A stretch of DNA of 64,000 nucleotides from Streptomyces vietnamensis (GCF_000830005.1 NZ_CP010407.1:3019001-3083000), one strand, 5' to 3'; positions 34,603-43,356 are shown, numbered from the stretch's first letter. Made by a program: numbers and translations. Notes: generated from the sequence alone by a model not told the origin.

Positions 34603-36909
34603 TCAGCGGACGGCGCTGTAGGTCCGCTCGGCGTCGTCGGCGTCGGCGTCGGCGTCGGCGCTCGTCGGGGCGTCCGTCTCGCTGATGCCGAAGCGGTCGT
34701 GGAAGCGGCGCAGCGGTCCCGGTGCCCACCAGGTGAGGCGGCCGGTCAGCTTCATCACGGAGGGGACGAGGAGGCTGCGGACCACCATCGCGTCCATGAG
34801 GACGGCGAGGGCGACGCCGAGTCCGAGCATCTTGGTGTTGGTGACGCGGGAGGTGCCGATGGCGACCATGACGACGGCGAGGATCACGGCGGCGGCGGTG
34901 ATCAGGCCGCCGGTGTGGCGCAGTCCGAAGCGGACGGAGTGCTCGTGGTCGCCGGTGGCGTCGTACTCCTCCTTGATGCGGGAGAGCAGGAACACCCCGT
35001 AGTCCATGGAGAGTCCGAAGGCCACGCAGAACATGAGCACGGGCAGGGTGGTCTCGATGTCGCCGGTGGAGGTGAAGCCGAGGAAGCCGGCGAGGTGGCC
35101 CTCCTGGAAGACCCAGACGACGGCGCCGAACATCGCCGTGAGGCTGAGGGCGTTGAGGAGGACGGCCTGGACGGGGATCAGGACGCTGCCGGTGAGCAGG
35201 AAGACGAGGAGCAGGGTGACGAGGACGATGATCCCGGCCGCCCAGGGCAGGCGGTCGGCGATGGCGTCCTTGGAGTCGACGAGGACGGCGGCCGGCCCGG
35301 TGACGGAGGTCGCGAACGGGGCCTCGGCCGCGCGCAGTTCCCCGACGACCCGCTGGGCGTCGGCGCCGACGGTCTCGCCCTCGGGCACCACCGTGAAGTA
35401 GGCGGAGCCGCCGCCGGCGGTGACGGGCCCCTCGGCCCGGCCGACGCCGTCGAGGGCGGCGATCTTCTCGCGGTAGTCGGCGTACTGCGCGGGGGTGGCC
35501 GTCCCTTCGGCGAGGACGGTGATGCCGCCGCCCGGGTTGCCGGGGAAGCCGTCCCGCAGCTGGTCCTGGACGACGCGGGAGGAGGCGGTGACGGGGAGCT
35601 GGCGGTCGTCGGCGGTGCCGAACTTCACGCCCAGGAAGGGCAGCCCGAGGAGGACGAGCCCGGCCGTGGTGACGACGGCGAAGACGGGCGCCCGGCGCAT
35701 CACGAGAGCGGCGGCCCGCCCCCAGCCGGCCCCGGTGTCCCCCCGGCCGTCGTCCTCGGCGTCCTTCCCGGGCGTCCCGCCACGCCGGAGGAGGCGCCGC
35801 AGGTCGAGGGCGTTGACCCGGTCGCCGAGCAGCACGAGGGCGGCCGGGAGCAGGGTGAGGGCGGCGGTGGCGGCGAGCAGGACGACGGCGATCCCGGCGT
35901 ACGCGAAGGAGCGCAGGAAGTACTGCGGGAAGACCAGCATCGCGGCGAGCGAGACGGCGACGGTCAGGGCGGAGAAGAGCACGGTCCGCCCGGCCGTGCG
36001 CAGCGTGGTGCGGACGGCGGTGTACGTGTCGGCGCCGGCGGCGAGCTCCTCGCGGTAGCGGCGGACGACGAACAGGGCGTAGTCGATGGCGAGTCCGAGC
36101 CCGAGGGCGGTCGTCAGGTTCTGCGCGAAGACGGAGACGTCGGTGAACTCGGTGATGCCGCGCAGGACGGCGTTGGTGCCGAGGATGGCGACGATGCCGA
36201 CGCCGAGCGGCAGCAGGGCGGCGACGGCGCTGCCGAAGACCATGACGAGCAGGACGAGGGTGACGGGCAGGGCGATGAGCTCGGCCCGCAGGAGGTCCTC
36301 CTGGATGACCGTCTGCATCTCGTGCCGGACGGCGAGGCCGCCGCCGAGGGAGACCTCGACGGGGCCGTGGGTGCCCCGGTAGGCGGGGGCGATCCGGTCG
36401 AGGACGGCGGCGGCGTCCTTCTCCTCGCCGGCGATGCGGGCGGCGATCACGGCCTGGCGGCCGTCCTCGGAGCGGAGGGCGGGCGAGCCGGTGGACCAGT
36501 AGGAGCCGACGCCGTCGACGCCCGGCTCGGCGTCGAGCTTCTCGGCGAGCTTCCGGGCCTCGGCGGCGACGGCCGGGGTGTCGACGAGGGCGGTCCCGCC
36601 GGCCGCGGCGCTCCCGGACTTGGCGGTCCCGGACTTGGCGGTCCCGGCGCCTCCCGCGTCGACGAGCAGCAGCACGTTCGGCTGGGAGCCCGGGAACTGC
36701 CGCTCCAGGGCCTTGGTGGCGTACGTGGACTCGGCGGCCGGGTCCTCCCAGCCGCCGCTGCCCATGCGGTCGGCGACCCCGCCGCCCGCGAGGACGGCGA
36801 GTGCGGTGAGCACGAGGGCCACGAGGAGGGTGAGGCGCGGGCGGGCGGTCACGAACCGCGTCCATCCCCCGCCGGACCCGCCGGACGCTGATTTCTTGAC
36901 TTCGGCCAT
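34603..36909 (-). CDS. MMPL family transporter (RND-type exporter)
   Basis: 768 residues with about twelve membrane helices in two MMPL repeats. Features: WTRFVTARPRLTLLVALVLT (first helix), LGLAIDYALFVVRRYREEL in the first repeat and FGLSMDYGVFLLSRIKEEYD in the second, both carrying the Asp-Tyr pair thought to carry protons. It probably exports lipids or hydrophobic compounds using the proton gradient. Its N-terminal extracellular loop contains a TAKSG duplication and the C terminus a short Ala-Asp run (coded by the hexamer repeat at 34637-34660). The divergent TetR gene and palindromes at 36989-37043 point to efflux control. Confidence 0.92.
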   Translation of the reverse strand: MAEVKKSASGGSGGGWTRFVTARPRLTLLVALVLTALAVLAGGGVADRMGSGGWEDPAAESTYATKALERQFPGSQPNVLLLVDAGGAGTAKSGTAKSGSAAAGGTALVDTPAVAAEARKLAEKLDAEPGVDGVGSYWSTGSPALRSEDGRQAVIAARIAGEEKDAAAVLDRIAPAYRGTHGPVEVSLGGGLAVRHEMQTVIQEDLLRAELIALPVTLVLLVMVFGSAVAALLPLGVGIVAILGTNAVLRGITEFTDVSVFAQNLTTALGLGLAIDYALFVVRRYREELAAGADTYTAVRTTLRTAGRTVLFSALTVAVSLAAMLVFPQYFLRSFAYAGIAVVLLAATAALTLLPAALVLLGDRVNALDLRRLLRRGGTPGKDAEDDGRGDTGAGWGRAAALVMRRAPVFAVVTTAGLVLLGLPFLGVKFGTADDRQLPVTASSRVVQDQLRDGFPGNPGGGITVLAEGTATPAQYADYREKIAALDGVGRAEGPVTAGGGSAYFTVVPEGETVGADAQRVVGELRAAEAPFATSVTGPAAVLVDSKDAIADRLPWAAGIIVLVTLLLVFLLTGSVLIPVQAVLLNALSLTAMFGAVVWVFQEGHLAGFLGFTSTGDIETTLPVLMFCVAFGLSMDYGVFLLSRIKEEYDATGDHEHSVRFGLRHTGGLITAAAVILAVVMVAIGTSRVTNTKMLGLGVALAVLMDAMVVRSLLVPSVMKLTGRLTWWAPGPLRRFHDRFGISETDAPTSADADADADDAERTYSAVR
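34637..34660. repeat. Hexamer repeat at the end of the MMPL gene
   Basis: Four head-to-tail copies of TCGGCG, coding for the alternating Ala-Asp tract near the C terminus of the MMPL transporter. Confidence 0.9.
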
Positions 36910-36974
36910 GCCCCGGTGTCCCCTTCACCTGACCCGTGCGCACACGCTTCCCGGCAGGTCGCATGGGTCGCCCA

Positions 36975-37049
36975 TTGCCATAGACTGGCAAACACGAGTG
37001 ATCACTCGCGTTTCTCAAGAATGCGAGCGACCTCTCGTGTTTGTCAAAC
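36975..37049. promoter_or_regulatory. Palindromic operator cluster between MMPL and TetR genes
   Basis: Three palindromes lie in 75 bases: TTGCCA-TAGAC-TGGCAA (36975-36991), the perfect CGAGTGATCACTCG (36995-37008, extended by AAAC/GTTT on both sides) and GTTTGTCAAAC (37039-37049). In addition CAAACACGAG (36989) is the reverse complement of CTCGTGTTTG (37034). This is a likely TetR-family binding region controlling both directions. Confidence 0.75.
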
Positions 37050-37076
37050 GTGTGTCGAGGAGACCTGGGGACAGCC

Positions 37077-37718
37077 ATGTCCGAAGAAACGAAACCGCGC
37101 CGCCGCCAGGCACGCGGCGAGCGCCGCATCGCGCAGCTGCTCCAGGCCGCCGCGAACGTCTTCTGCGCGTACGGGTACACGGCGACCAGCACCAATGCGA
37201 TCGCCCGGGAGGCGAGCGTCTCGCCCGGCACGCTCTACCAGTACTTCCCGAACAAGGAGGCCATCGCGATCGAGCTCGGCGAGCGCCTCCTGAACGAGAT
37301 GCGGGAGGCCCACGGCCAGGCGTTCACCCCGGCGAACCTCGGCCTGCCACTGCCCGAGCTGCTCGACGTCGTCGTCGACCCGATGATCGCGTTCAACTGC
37401 GAGCACCCGGTCTTCCTCGCCCTGATGCACGGCTCCGACGTGCCGGGCCGGATAGCCGAGGAGCACGACGCCCTGCACGCCAACCTGCTGAACCGGGTGC
37501 AGGAGGTCATCGCCCACTACGCCCCCGAGCTGTCCGTCGAGGACCGCACCCGCATCGCCGACATGACCTTCGCGATCTTCAAGGGGGGCCTGCAGCTGAT
37601 CCTCGCCGCCCCCGAGGGCGCCGAGCGGGACGCGGCGATCACCGAGCTGAAGACCGTGCTCCTGCGCTATCTGTCACCGCTGACCGGCGAGCCGCTCACC
37701 ACGCTTCCGAACCGCTGA
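37077..37718 (+). CDS. TetR family transcriptional regulator
   Basis: 213 residues. The N-terminal HTH reads RIAQLLQAAANVFCAYGYTA, then TSTNAIAREASVSPGTLYQY and FPNKEAIAIELG, the classic TetR pattern. The C-terminal helical ligand domain follows. It probably represses the divergent MMPL exporter gene and itself, with release by the exported compound. The ATG at 37077 is used; GGAG lies about 14 bases before it, rather far. Its 3' end overlaps the convergent antiporter gene by 23 bases. Confidence 0.93.
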   Translation: MSEETKPRRRQARGERRIAQLLQAAANVFCAYGYTATSTNAIAREASVSPGTLYQYFPNKEAIAIELGERLLNEMREAHGQAFTPANLGLPLPELLDVVVDPMIAFNCEHPVFLALMHGSDVPGRIAEEHDALHANLLNRVQEVIAHYAPELSVEDRTRIADMTFAIFKGGLQLILAAPEGAERDAAITELKTVLLRYLSPLTGEPLTTLPNR

Positions 37719-38910
37719 CCGCCTCCGAGGACGGCGCCCGGTCCTCCTCTCGCGCCCGCAGCTTCATGGCGAGCAGCGGGAAGACGAGGACGGAGATCAT
37801 CCCGGCCCCGACGAGCGCCGCCGCCTCGCCGGCCGTCATCTCCTTGTCGTCCACGCCGATGGTGGTGATGGCGACGACGAGCGGCAGCGCCGTGGAGCCG
37901 TACAGGACGAGCCCGCCCCGGTCCTTGCGGTCGAGGTCGCGCGGGGCGAGGAACCAGATCGGCCCGCCGCGCACGACCAGGAAGAGCAGCAGGAAGACCG
38001 GCAGCAGGAGCAGGGTCCTGCCCCCGCGGAGGAGCGAGTCGAGGTCGAACTCGATCCCGGTGACGACGAAGAAGACCGGGACGAGGAAGCCGAAGCCGAC
38101 GCCCTCGACCTTCTCCAGGATCTGCGGTCCGGAGTCCGGCGCGGCCCCGGTCAGGACGAGCCGGGTGATGAGTCCGGCCGCGAAGGCGCCGAGCAGCACG
38201 TCGAGCCCGAGCGCCGTGGACGCCCCGAGCATCACGGCGAGCAGCAGGAAGACGAAGCGGACCGCGAACTGACCGCTGCTGTGCAGGGTCTTGGCGATGA
38301 CCTTCGAGAACCAGGGCGGGCGGGGCCGCAGCGCCCAGAGGACGGCCCCCGCCGTGAGCGCGGCGAAGACGGCGAGGAGGGCGGTGGACTCGGCGGCGCC
38401 CCGGCCGCTGAGGAGCAGCGCCATCGCGATGATCGGGCCGAACTCGCCGACCGCGCCGAAGGCCATGACGACCGAGCCGAACCGCCCGTGGAGGTCGCCG
38501 GCGTCCCGCAGCACCGGCAGGACGGTGCCGAGCGCGGTGCTGGTCAGGGCGACGCCGATGAAGACGCCCTTGGTGTAGCCGCCGCCGAGCAGGACGCCGG
38601 TGGCGAGCCCGAGGCCGAGGGCGATCACCCAGGCCCACACGGAGCGCCTGAGGGTGTCGCCGCGAACCTTGCCGAACTCGATCTCGTACCCGGCGAGGAA
38701 GATCAGCATGGTGAGGCCGAGCTGGGAGAGTCCGTCGATCAGCGCGTCGGGCCGGGCCCAGTCGAGGACGTCGGGGCCGATGAGGATGCCGAGCAGGATC
38801 TCGAAGATGACGAGGGGGACGGGGAGCCTGCGCCCCACCGCGTAGGCCAGCAGCGGCGCCAGGACGGCGATCGCCATGATCAGGATGAGCGTGCTCCCCG
38901 AATGCGACAT
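37696..38910 (-). CDS. Cation:proton antiporter (CPA2/KefB-like)
   Basis: 404 residues with about twelve membrane helices, without the cytosolic TrkA domains of KefB. Typical segments: ILLGILIGPDVLDW, QLGLTMLIFLAGYEIEFGKV, GEFGPIIAMALLL, LLGAFAAGLITRLVL and GFLVPVFFVVTGIEFDLDSL. It probably exchanges K+ or Na+ for protons. The ATG at 38910 lies 128 bases from copZ, separated by the copper operator. It is convergent with the TetR gene. Confidence 0.9.
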   Translation of the reverse strand: MSHSGSTLILIMAIAVLAPLLAYAVGRRLPVPLVIFEILLGILIGPDVLDWARPDALIDGLSQLGLTMLIFLAGYEIEFGKVRGDTLRRSVWAWVIALGLGLATGVLLGGGYTKGVFIGVALTSTALGTVLPVLRDAGDLHGRFGSVVMAFGAVGEFGPIIAMALLLSGRGAAESTALLAVFAALTAGAVLWALRPRPPWFSKVIAKTLHSSGQFAVRFVFLLLAVMLGASTALGLDVLLGAFAAGLITRLVLTGAAPDSGPQILEKVEGVGFGFLVPVFFVVTGIEFDLDSLLRGGRTLLLLPVFLLLFLVVRGGPIWFLAPRDLDRKDRGGLVLYGSTALPLVVAITTIGVDDKEMTAGEAAALVGAGMISVLVFPLLAMKLRAREEDRAPSSEAVSGSEAW

Positions 38911-38975
38911 ATCGGGTATTTACCATAGGCTTCGGCGGGATTCGGGTCACACCGCGACCGAGGAGAACTGGACTC

Positions 38976-38992
38976 ATACCCCCTGGGGGTAT
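38976..38992. promoter_or_regulatory. CsoR-type copper operator before copZ
   Basis: ATACCCCC-T-GGGGGTAT, a perfect 17-base palindrome 46 bases upstream of copZ. It fits the copper-sensing repressor CsoR sites known from Streptomyces and Mycobacterium (TACCC...GGGTA). TATAGT at 38990-38995 may be the -10 box, so bound repressor would cover the promoter. No csoR gene is in the window. Confidence 0.88.
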
Positions 38993-39037
38993 AGTCTCAG
39001 TATCGTAAGACCCCGAACCACCCAGGAGGAGAGCGCC

Positions 39038-39262
39038 ATGTCCGCAGAGACGAAGACCGAACTCACCACCGTCTACCAGGTCAAGGGCATGACCTGCGGC
39101 CACTGCGAGGGCGCGGTCTCCGGCGAGATCTCCGCGATTCCCGGCGTCTCCTCGGTCACGGCCGTCGCCAAGACCGGCGAGGTCACCGTCGTCTCCGACG
39201 CCCCCCTCGACCGCGAGGCCGTCGCCGCCGCCGTGGACGAGGCCGGCTACGAGCTGGTCTGA
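39038..39262 (+). CDS. copZ: Copper chaperone CopZ
   Basis: 74 residues. A single heavy-metal-associated domain (HMA) with the Cu(I) site GMTCGHC (Cys20 and Cys23) and the ending AAAVDEAGYELV. It delivers Cu(I) in the cytoplasm to the CopA pump encoded next. The ATG follows AGGAGGAGA, and a CsoR-type operator lies upstream. The 71-base gap to copA contains a strong hairpin. Confidence 0.95.
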   Translation: MSAETKTELTTVYQVKGMTCGHCEGAVSGEISAIPGVSSVTAVAKTGEVTVVSDAPLDREAVAAAVDEAGYELV

Positions 39263-39283
39263 CCTCCCCCGAACGAGCACCCG

Positions 39284-39315
39284 GCAGGGCCGTACCGTTA
39301 CTGGTACGGCCCTGC
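39284..39315 (+). terminator. Hairpin between copZ and copA (terminator or attenuator)
   Basis: GCAGGGCCGTACC and GGTACGGCCCTGC make a perfect 13-bp stem with the loop GTTACT, followed by TCCCCTTT. It ends 18 bases before the copA start. Partial termination here would make more copZ than copA mRNA. Confidence 0.75.
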
Positions 39316-39333
39316 TCCCCTTTGGAACCGCAC

Positions 39334-41544
39334 ATGCCAAGCACCACCGTCACCGAGCTGACGATCGGCGGGATGACCTGCGCCTCCTGCGCCGCCCGCG
39401 TCGAGAAGAAGCTCAACCGGATGGACGGCGTCACCGCCACCGTCAACTACGCCACGGAGAAGGCGTACGTCGAGCACGCGCCGGACGTCGGCGTCGACGC
39501 GCTGATCGCCACCGTCGTGAAGACCGGCTACACCGCCGAGGAACCGCTGCCGCCCGAGCCGGAGGAACCGGAGGAGGCCGAGGAGGACCCCGAGCTCGCC
39601 TCCCTCCGGCAGCGGCTCACCGTCTCCGCGCTCCTCTCGGCGCCCGTGGTCCTGCTCGCCATGGTCCCCTCGCTCCAGTTCGACGACTGGCAGTGGCTCT
39701 CGCTCACCCTCGCCTCCCCCGTCGTCGTCTGGGGCGGGCTGCCCTTCCACCGGGCCGCCTGGACCAACCTCCGGCACGGCGCCGCCACCATGGACACCCT
39801 CGTCTCGGTCGGCACCCTCGCCGCCTACGGCTGGTCCCTCTGGGCCCTCTTCCTCGGCGACGCCGGCATGCCCGGCATGCGCCACGGCTTCGACCTCACC
39901 GCCGACCGCGCCCACGCCTCCTCCTCGATCTATCTGGAGGTCGCCGCCGGGGTCGTCACCTTCATCCTCCTCGGCCGCTACCTGGAGGCCCGCGCCAAGC
40001 GGAAGGCGGGCACCGCGCTACGGGCCCTGATGGAGCTCGGCGCCAAGGACGTGGCCGTCCTCAGGGAGGGCAGGGAAGTACGCGTACCCGTCGGCGAGCT
40101 CCGTACCGGCGACCTCTTCGTCGTACGCCCCGGGGAGAAGATCGCCACCGACGGCACCGTCACCGAGGGCGCCTCCGCCGTCGACGCCTCCCTGCTCACC
40201 GGCGAGTCGCTGCCCCTGGACGTCACCCCCGGCTCCACCGTCACCGGCGGCTGCGTCAACGTCTCAGGACGCCTCGTCGTCGAGGCCACCCAGGTCGGCG
40301 CCGACACCCGGCTGGCGCGGATCGCGAAGCTCGTCGAGGACGCCCAGAGCGGCAAGGCCGAGGTGCAGCGGCTCGCCGACCGCATCTCCGCCGTCTTCGT
40401 CCCGGTGGTGCTCCTCATCGCCCTCGGCACCCTCGTGACCTGGCTGCTCCTGACGGACGACGTCACCGCCGCCTTCACCGCCGCCGTCGCCGTACTGATC
40501 ATCGCCTGCCCCTGCGCCCTGGGCCTCGCGACCCCGACCGCCCTCATGGTCGGCACCGGCCGCGGCGCCCAGCTCGGCATCCTTATCAAGGGCCCCGAGG
40601 TCCTGGAGTCCACCCGCCGCGTCGACACGGTCGTCCTCGACAAGACGGGGACGGTCACCACCGGCCGCATGCGGCTGACCGGCGTCCACGTGCACGGCGG
40701 GCGGTACGGCACCGACCCCGCCGACGAGACCGAGCTGCTGCGGCTCGCCGGCGCCCTGGAGCACTCCTCCGAGCACCCGGTCGCCCGCGCGATCGCCGCC
40801 GGCGCCGCCGAGCGCTGCGGGGAGCTCCCCACCCCGAAGACCTTCGAGAACGCGCCCGGACTCGGCGTGCGCGGCTCCGTCGACGGCCGGCTCGTCCTCG
40901 TCGGCCGCGCCGCCCTCCTCGAAGCCGAGGGGATCGAAGCGCCCGCGACGACCGAGCCCGGCGCCGTCCACGTCGCCTGGGACGGGGTGGCCCGGGGCAC
41001 CCTGACCGTCGCCGACACCGTCAAGGACACCAGCGCCGAGGCGGTCGCCCGGCTGCGCGCCCTGGGCCTGCGACCGGTGCTGCTCACCGGGGACCACCGG
41101 GCGGTCGCGGAGGCCGTGGCGGCCGAGGTGGGCATCGACGAGGTGATCGCGGAGGTGCTGCCTGAGGAAAAGGCCGAGGTGATCCGACGGCTGCGGGCCG
41201 AGGGCCGTACGGTCGCGATGGTGGGCGACGGGGTGAACGACGCCGCCGCGCTCGCCGGAGCCGACCTCGGGCTCGCCATGGGGACGGGCACCGACGCGGC
41301 CATCGAGGCGAGCGACCTGACCCTGGTCCGGGGCGACCTGCGGGTCGCGGCGGACGCCATCCGGCTGGCCCGGCGGACCCTCGCGACGATCCGGGGAAAC
41401 CTGGGCTGGGCCTTCGGCTACAACCTCGCCGCGCTCCCCCTCGCGGCGGCCGGCCTCCTCAACCCGATGATCGCGGGCCTGGCCATGGCCTTTTCGTCCG
41501 TCTTCGTCGTATCCAACAGCCTGCGACTGCGGCGGTTCACGTGA
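39334..41544 (+). CDS. copA: Copper-exporting P-type ATPase CopA
   Basis: 736 residues. A P1B-type ATPase that pumps Cu(I) out. It has one N-terminal metal domain (GGMTCASC, Cys16 and Cys19), an acidic Pro/Glu linker, the TGES actuator motif, the membrane CPC motif (392-394), DKTGT with Asp436, the HP motif (SSEHPVAR) and GDGVNDAAAL. The ATG at 39334 is used; GGA lies seven bases upstream. It is cotranscribed with or attenuated from copZ. Confidence 0.96.
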   Translation: MPSTTVTELTIGGMTCASCAARVEKKLNRMDGVTATVNYATEKAYVEHAPDVGVDALIATVVKTGYTAEEPLPPEPEEPEEAEEDPELASLRQRLTVSALLSAPVVLLAMVPSLQFDDWQWLSLTLASPVVVWGGLPFHRAAWTNLRHGAATMDTLVSVGTLAAYGWSLWALFLGDAGMPGMRHGFDLTADRAHASSSIYLEVAAGVVTFILLGRYLEARAKRKAGTALRALMELGAKDVAVLREGREVRVPVGELRTGDLFVVRPGEKIATDGTVTEGASAVDASLLTGESLPLDVTPGSTVTGGCVNVSGRLVVEATQVGADTRLARIAKLVEDAQSGKAEVQRLADRISAVFVPVVLLIALGTLVTWLLLTDDVTAAFTAAVAVLIIACPCALGLATPTALMVGTGRGAQLGILIKGPEVLESTRRVDTVVLDKTGTVTTGRMRLTGVHVHGGRYGTDPADETELLRLAGALEHSSEHPVARAIAAGAAERCGELPTPKTFENAPGLGVRGSVDGRLVLVGRAALLEAEGIEAPATTEPGAVHVAWDGVARGTLTVADTVKDTSAEAVARLRALGLRPVLLTGDHRAVAEAVAAEVGIDEVIAEVLPEEKAEVIRRLRAEGRTVAMVGDGVNDAAALAGADLGLAMGTGTDAAIEASDLTLVRGDLRVAADAIRLARRTLATIRGNLGWAFGYNLAALPLAAAGLLNPMIAGLAMAFSSVFVVSNSLRLRRFT

Positions 41545-41571
41545 ATTCACCCACGTGTGATGCACAGGACC

Positions 41572-41600
41572 TTCACAAAGAGATCTAGATCACAGATATT
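41572..41600 (+). promoter_or_regulatory. Promoter-like element for the intergenic RNA candidate
   Basis: TTCACA (41572-41577), 17 bases, GATATT (41595-41600). Transcription would start in the G run near 41605. Confidence 0.5.
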
Positions 41601-41606
41601 GGGGGG

Positions 41607-41865
41607 TAACCATCTGGGCTGTTCGCGAGTCTAAGTGGGCGATGCCAAGAACGTCTTGGGGGACGTTCATGGGATGTCTTGGGGGACGTCCCAGGCAAGC
41701 GCGGCCGGGGCACGTGCTCGGGGAGCTTTGAGCGGCCCTCCCGTACGTACCCCGGCAGACCGCGCGTCAGACGCCCGGCCCGGATCCCGTGGGGGGAATC
41801 CGCACCGGGACATGGAAAGCGCCCCGCTCGCCGACCCGTGGGGGGATCGGTGGCGGGGCGCTTTT
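41607..41865 (+). ncRNA. Candidate structured small RNA with tandem G-rich hairpins
   Basis: After the promoter-like element come GAACGTC-TTGGGG-GACGTTC (41649-41668) and GGGATGTC-TTGGGG-GACGTCCC (about 41671-41692). The two share a 16-base core repeated at a 23-base period. A short stem with a GTGGGGGGA loop (CGGAT...ATCCG, around 41780-41805) follows. The candidate ends in a 12-bp terminator hairpin plus T run that has the same GTGGGGGGA loop. No frame with a good start crosses it. It could also be a long leader of a lost gene, and the reverse strand (C-rich loops) cannot be excluded as the real transcript. Confidence 0.4.
41816..41865. terminator. 12-bp terminator hairpin with T run, after citrate synthase
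   Basis: AAAGCGCCCCGC (41816-41827) pairs with GCGGGGCGCTTT (41853-41864); TTTT ends the plus-strand side and TTTCC the minus-strand side. It serves the citrate synthase gene, whose stop is at 41888, and probably the plus-strand RNA as well. Confidence 0.85.
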
Positions 41866-41887
41866 CGCTTGCCTGCGGGACCGGCGA

Positions 41888-43177
41888 CTAGCGGGCCTCG
41901 ACCGGGACGAAGTCGCGGAGGACCTCACCCGTGTAGATCTGGCGCGGGCGGCCGATGCGGGAACCCGGCTCCTTGATCATCTCGTGCCACTGGGCGATCC
42001 AGCCCGGAAGGCGGCCGAGGGCGAAGAGGACCGTGAACATCTCGGTCGGGAAGCCCATGGCCCGGTAGATCAGACCCGTGTAGAAGTCCACGTTCGGGTA
42101 GAGGTTGCGCGAGACGAAGTACTCGTCGGAGAGCGCGTGCTCCTCCAGCTTGAGCGCGATGTCGAGCAGCTCGTCGGACTTGCCGAGGGCCGAGAGGACA
42201 TCGTGCGCCGCCGCCTTGATGATCTTGGCGCGCGGGTCGAAGGACTTGTACACCCGGTGGCCGAAGCCCATCAGGCGGACGCCGTCCTCCTTGTTCTTCA
42301 CCTTGCGGATGAAGGAGTCGACGTCGCCGCCGTTGGCCTGGATGCCCTCCAGCATCTCCAGGACCGACTGGTTGGCGCCACCGTGCAGGGGGCCCCACAG
42401 GGCCGAGATGCCGGCGGAGATCGAGGCGAACATGTTCGCCTGCGAGGAGCCGACCAGACGCACGGTGGAGGTCGAGCAGTTCTGCTCGTGGTCCGCGTGC
42501 AGGATCAGCAGCTTGTCGAGCGCGGAGACGACGACCGGGTCCAGGTCGTACTCCTGCGCCGGGACCGAGAAGGTCATGCGCAGGAAGTTCTCGACGTACC
42601 CGAGGTCGTTACGCGGGTAGACGAACGGGTGACCGATCGACTTCTTGTACGCGTACGCCGCGATCGTCGGCAGCTTGGCGAGCAGCCGGATCGTGGACAG
42701 GTGACGCTGCTGCTCGTCGAACGGGTTGTGGCTGTCCTGGTAGAAGGTGGACAGCGCGGAGACCACCGAGGACAGCATCGCCATCGGGTGGGCGTCCCGC
42801 GGGAAACCGCGGAAGAAGTTCTTGACGTCCTCGTGGACGAGGGTGTGCTGCGTGATCTCGTTCTTGAAGGTCGACAGCTCGTCGACCTTCGGCAGCTCAC
42901 CGTTGATCAGCAGGTACGCCACCTCAAGGAAGGTGGAGCGCTCGGCCAGCTGCTCGATGGGGTAGCCGCGGTACCGCAGAACGCCCTGCTCGCCGTCGAG
43001 GTAGGTGATGGCGGATTTATAGGCGGCGGTGTTGCCGTATCCGCTGTCCAGGGTGACCAGACCGGTCTGGGCTCGGAGCTTCCCGATGTCGAAGCCCTTG
43101 TCGCCGACGGTGCTCTCGACCACCGGGTAGGTGTATTCACCGTCCGCGTACCGCAGTACTACAGAGTTGTCGCTCAC
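41888..43177 (-). CDS. gltA: Citrate synthase
   Basis: 429 residues. It makes citrate from oxaloacetate and acetyl-CoA (first step of the TCA cycle). Features of the type II, NADH-sensitive-like enzymes: LILHADHEQNCSTSTVRLVG, WGPLHGGANQSVLEML, GFGHRVYKSFDPRAKI and SRNLYPNVDFYTGLIYRAMG. The GTG at 43177 is preceded by GAGGGATGAC and gives the usual N terminus SDNSVVLRYADGEY; an ATG-like extension to 43189 is possible. It is named gltA here; it corresponds to citA in S. coelicolor usage. The palindrome GAGTGCACTC (43253-43262) lies upstream. Confidence 0.96.
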   Translation of the reverse strand: MSDNSVVLRYADGEYTYPVVESTVGDKGFDIGKLRAQTGLVTLDSGYGNTAAYKSAITYLDGEQGVLRYRGYPIEQLAERSTFLEVAYLLINGELPKVDELSTFKNEITQHTLVHEDVKNFFRGFPRDAHPMAMLSSVVSALSTFYQDSHNPFDEQQRHLSTIRLLAKLPTIAAYAYKKSIGHPFVYPRNDLGYVENFLRMTFSVPAQEYDLDPVVVSALDKLLILHADHEQNCSTSTVRLVGSSQANMFASISAGISALWGPLHGGANQSVLEMLEGIQANGGDVDSFIRKVKNKEDGVRLMGFGHRVYKSFDPRAKIIKAAAHDVLSALGKSDELLDIALKLEEHALSDEYFVSRNLYPNVDFYTGLIYRAMGFPTEMFTVLFALGRLPGWIAQWHEMIKEPGSRIGRPRQIYTGEVLRDFVPVEAR

Positions 43178-43252
43178 GTCATCCCTCACCGACGTAGTGC
43201 CTCATCTTCGAGCTGCCCTGACTGTCTCTACCATCCCCCATTCGGCTCAGGA

Positions 43253-43303
43253 GAGTGCACTCGGGGTCGCTCATTGGGCCATTCGGCGGCACTCAGTGCC
43301 GCC
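43253..43303. promoter_or_regulatory. Palindromes upstream of citrate synthase
   Basis: GAGTGCACTC (43253-43262) is a perfect palindrome 76 bases before the gltA start. GGCGGCAC-TCA-GTGCCGCC (43285-43303) is an 8-bp hairpin that lies 54 bases after the helicase gene stop and could end its transcript. Confidence 0.45.
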
Positions 43304-43356
43304 AACCTTCATATCCTGCCCCCTTCGCCCCGGTTCCGGTAGTCCTCCGTGATCTT

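Larger units (their letters stand above)
41545..41887. other. 343-base intergenic region between copA and citrate synthase
   Basis: No convincing gene. It has a promoter-like pair, two tandem hairpins with G-rich loops and a strong terminator, described as a candidate small RNA. Two CACGTG words (41538 and 41552) flank the copA stop. Confidence 0.6.

Noticed and set aside
41635..41976. Short plus-strand frame starting near the tandem hairpins (reading MSWGTSQ from 41674)
   Set aside because: It has no ribosome site and no similarity to a known family, runs through a terminator, and overlaps the end of citrate synthase.
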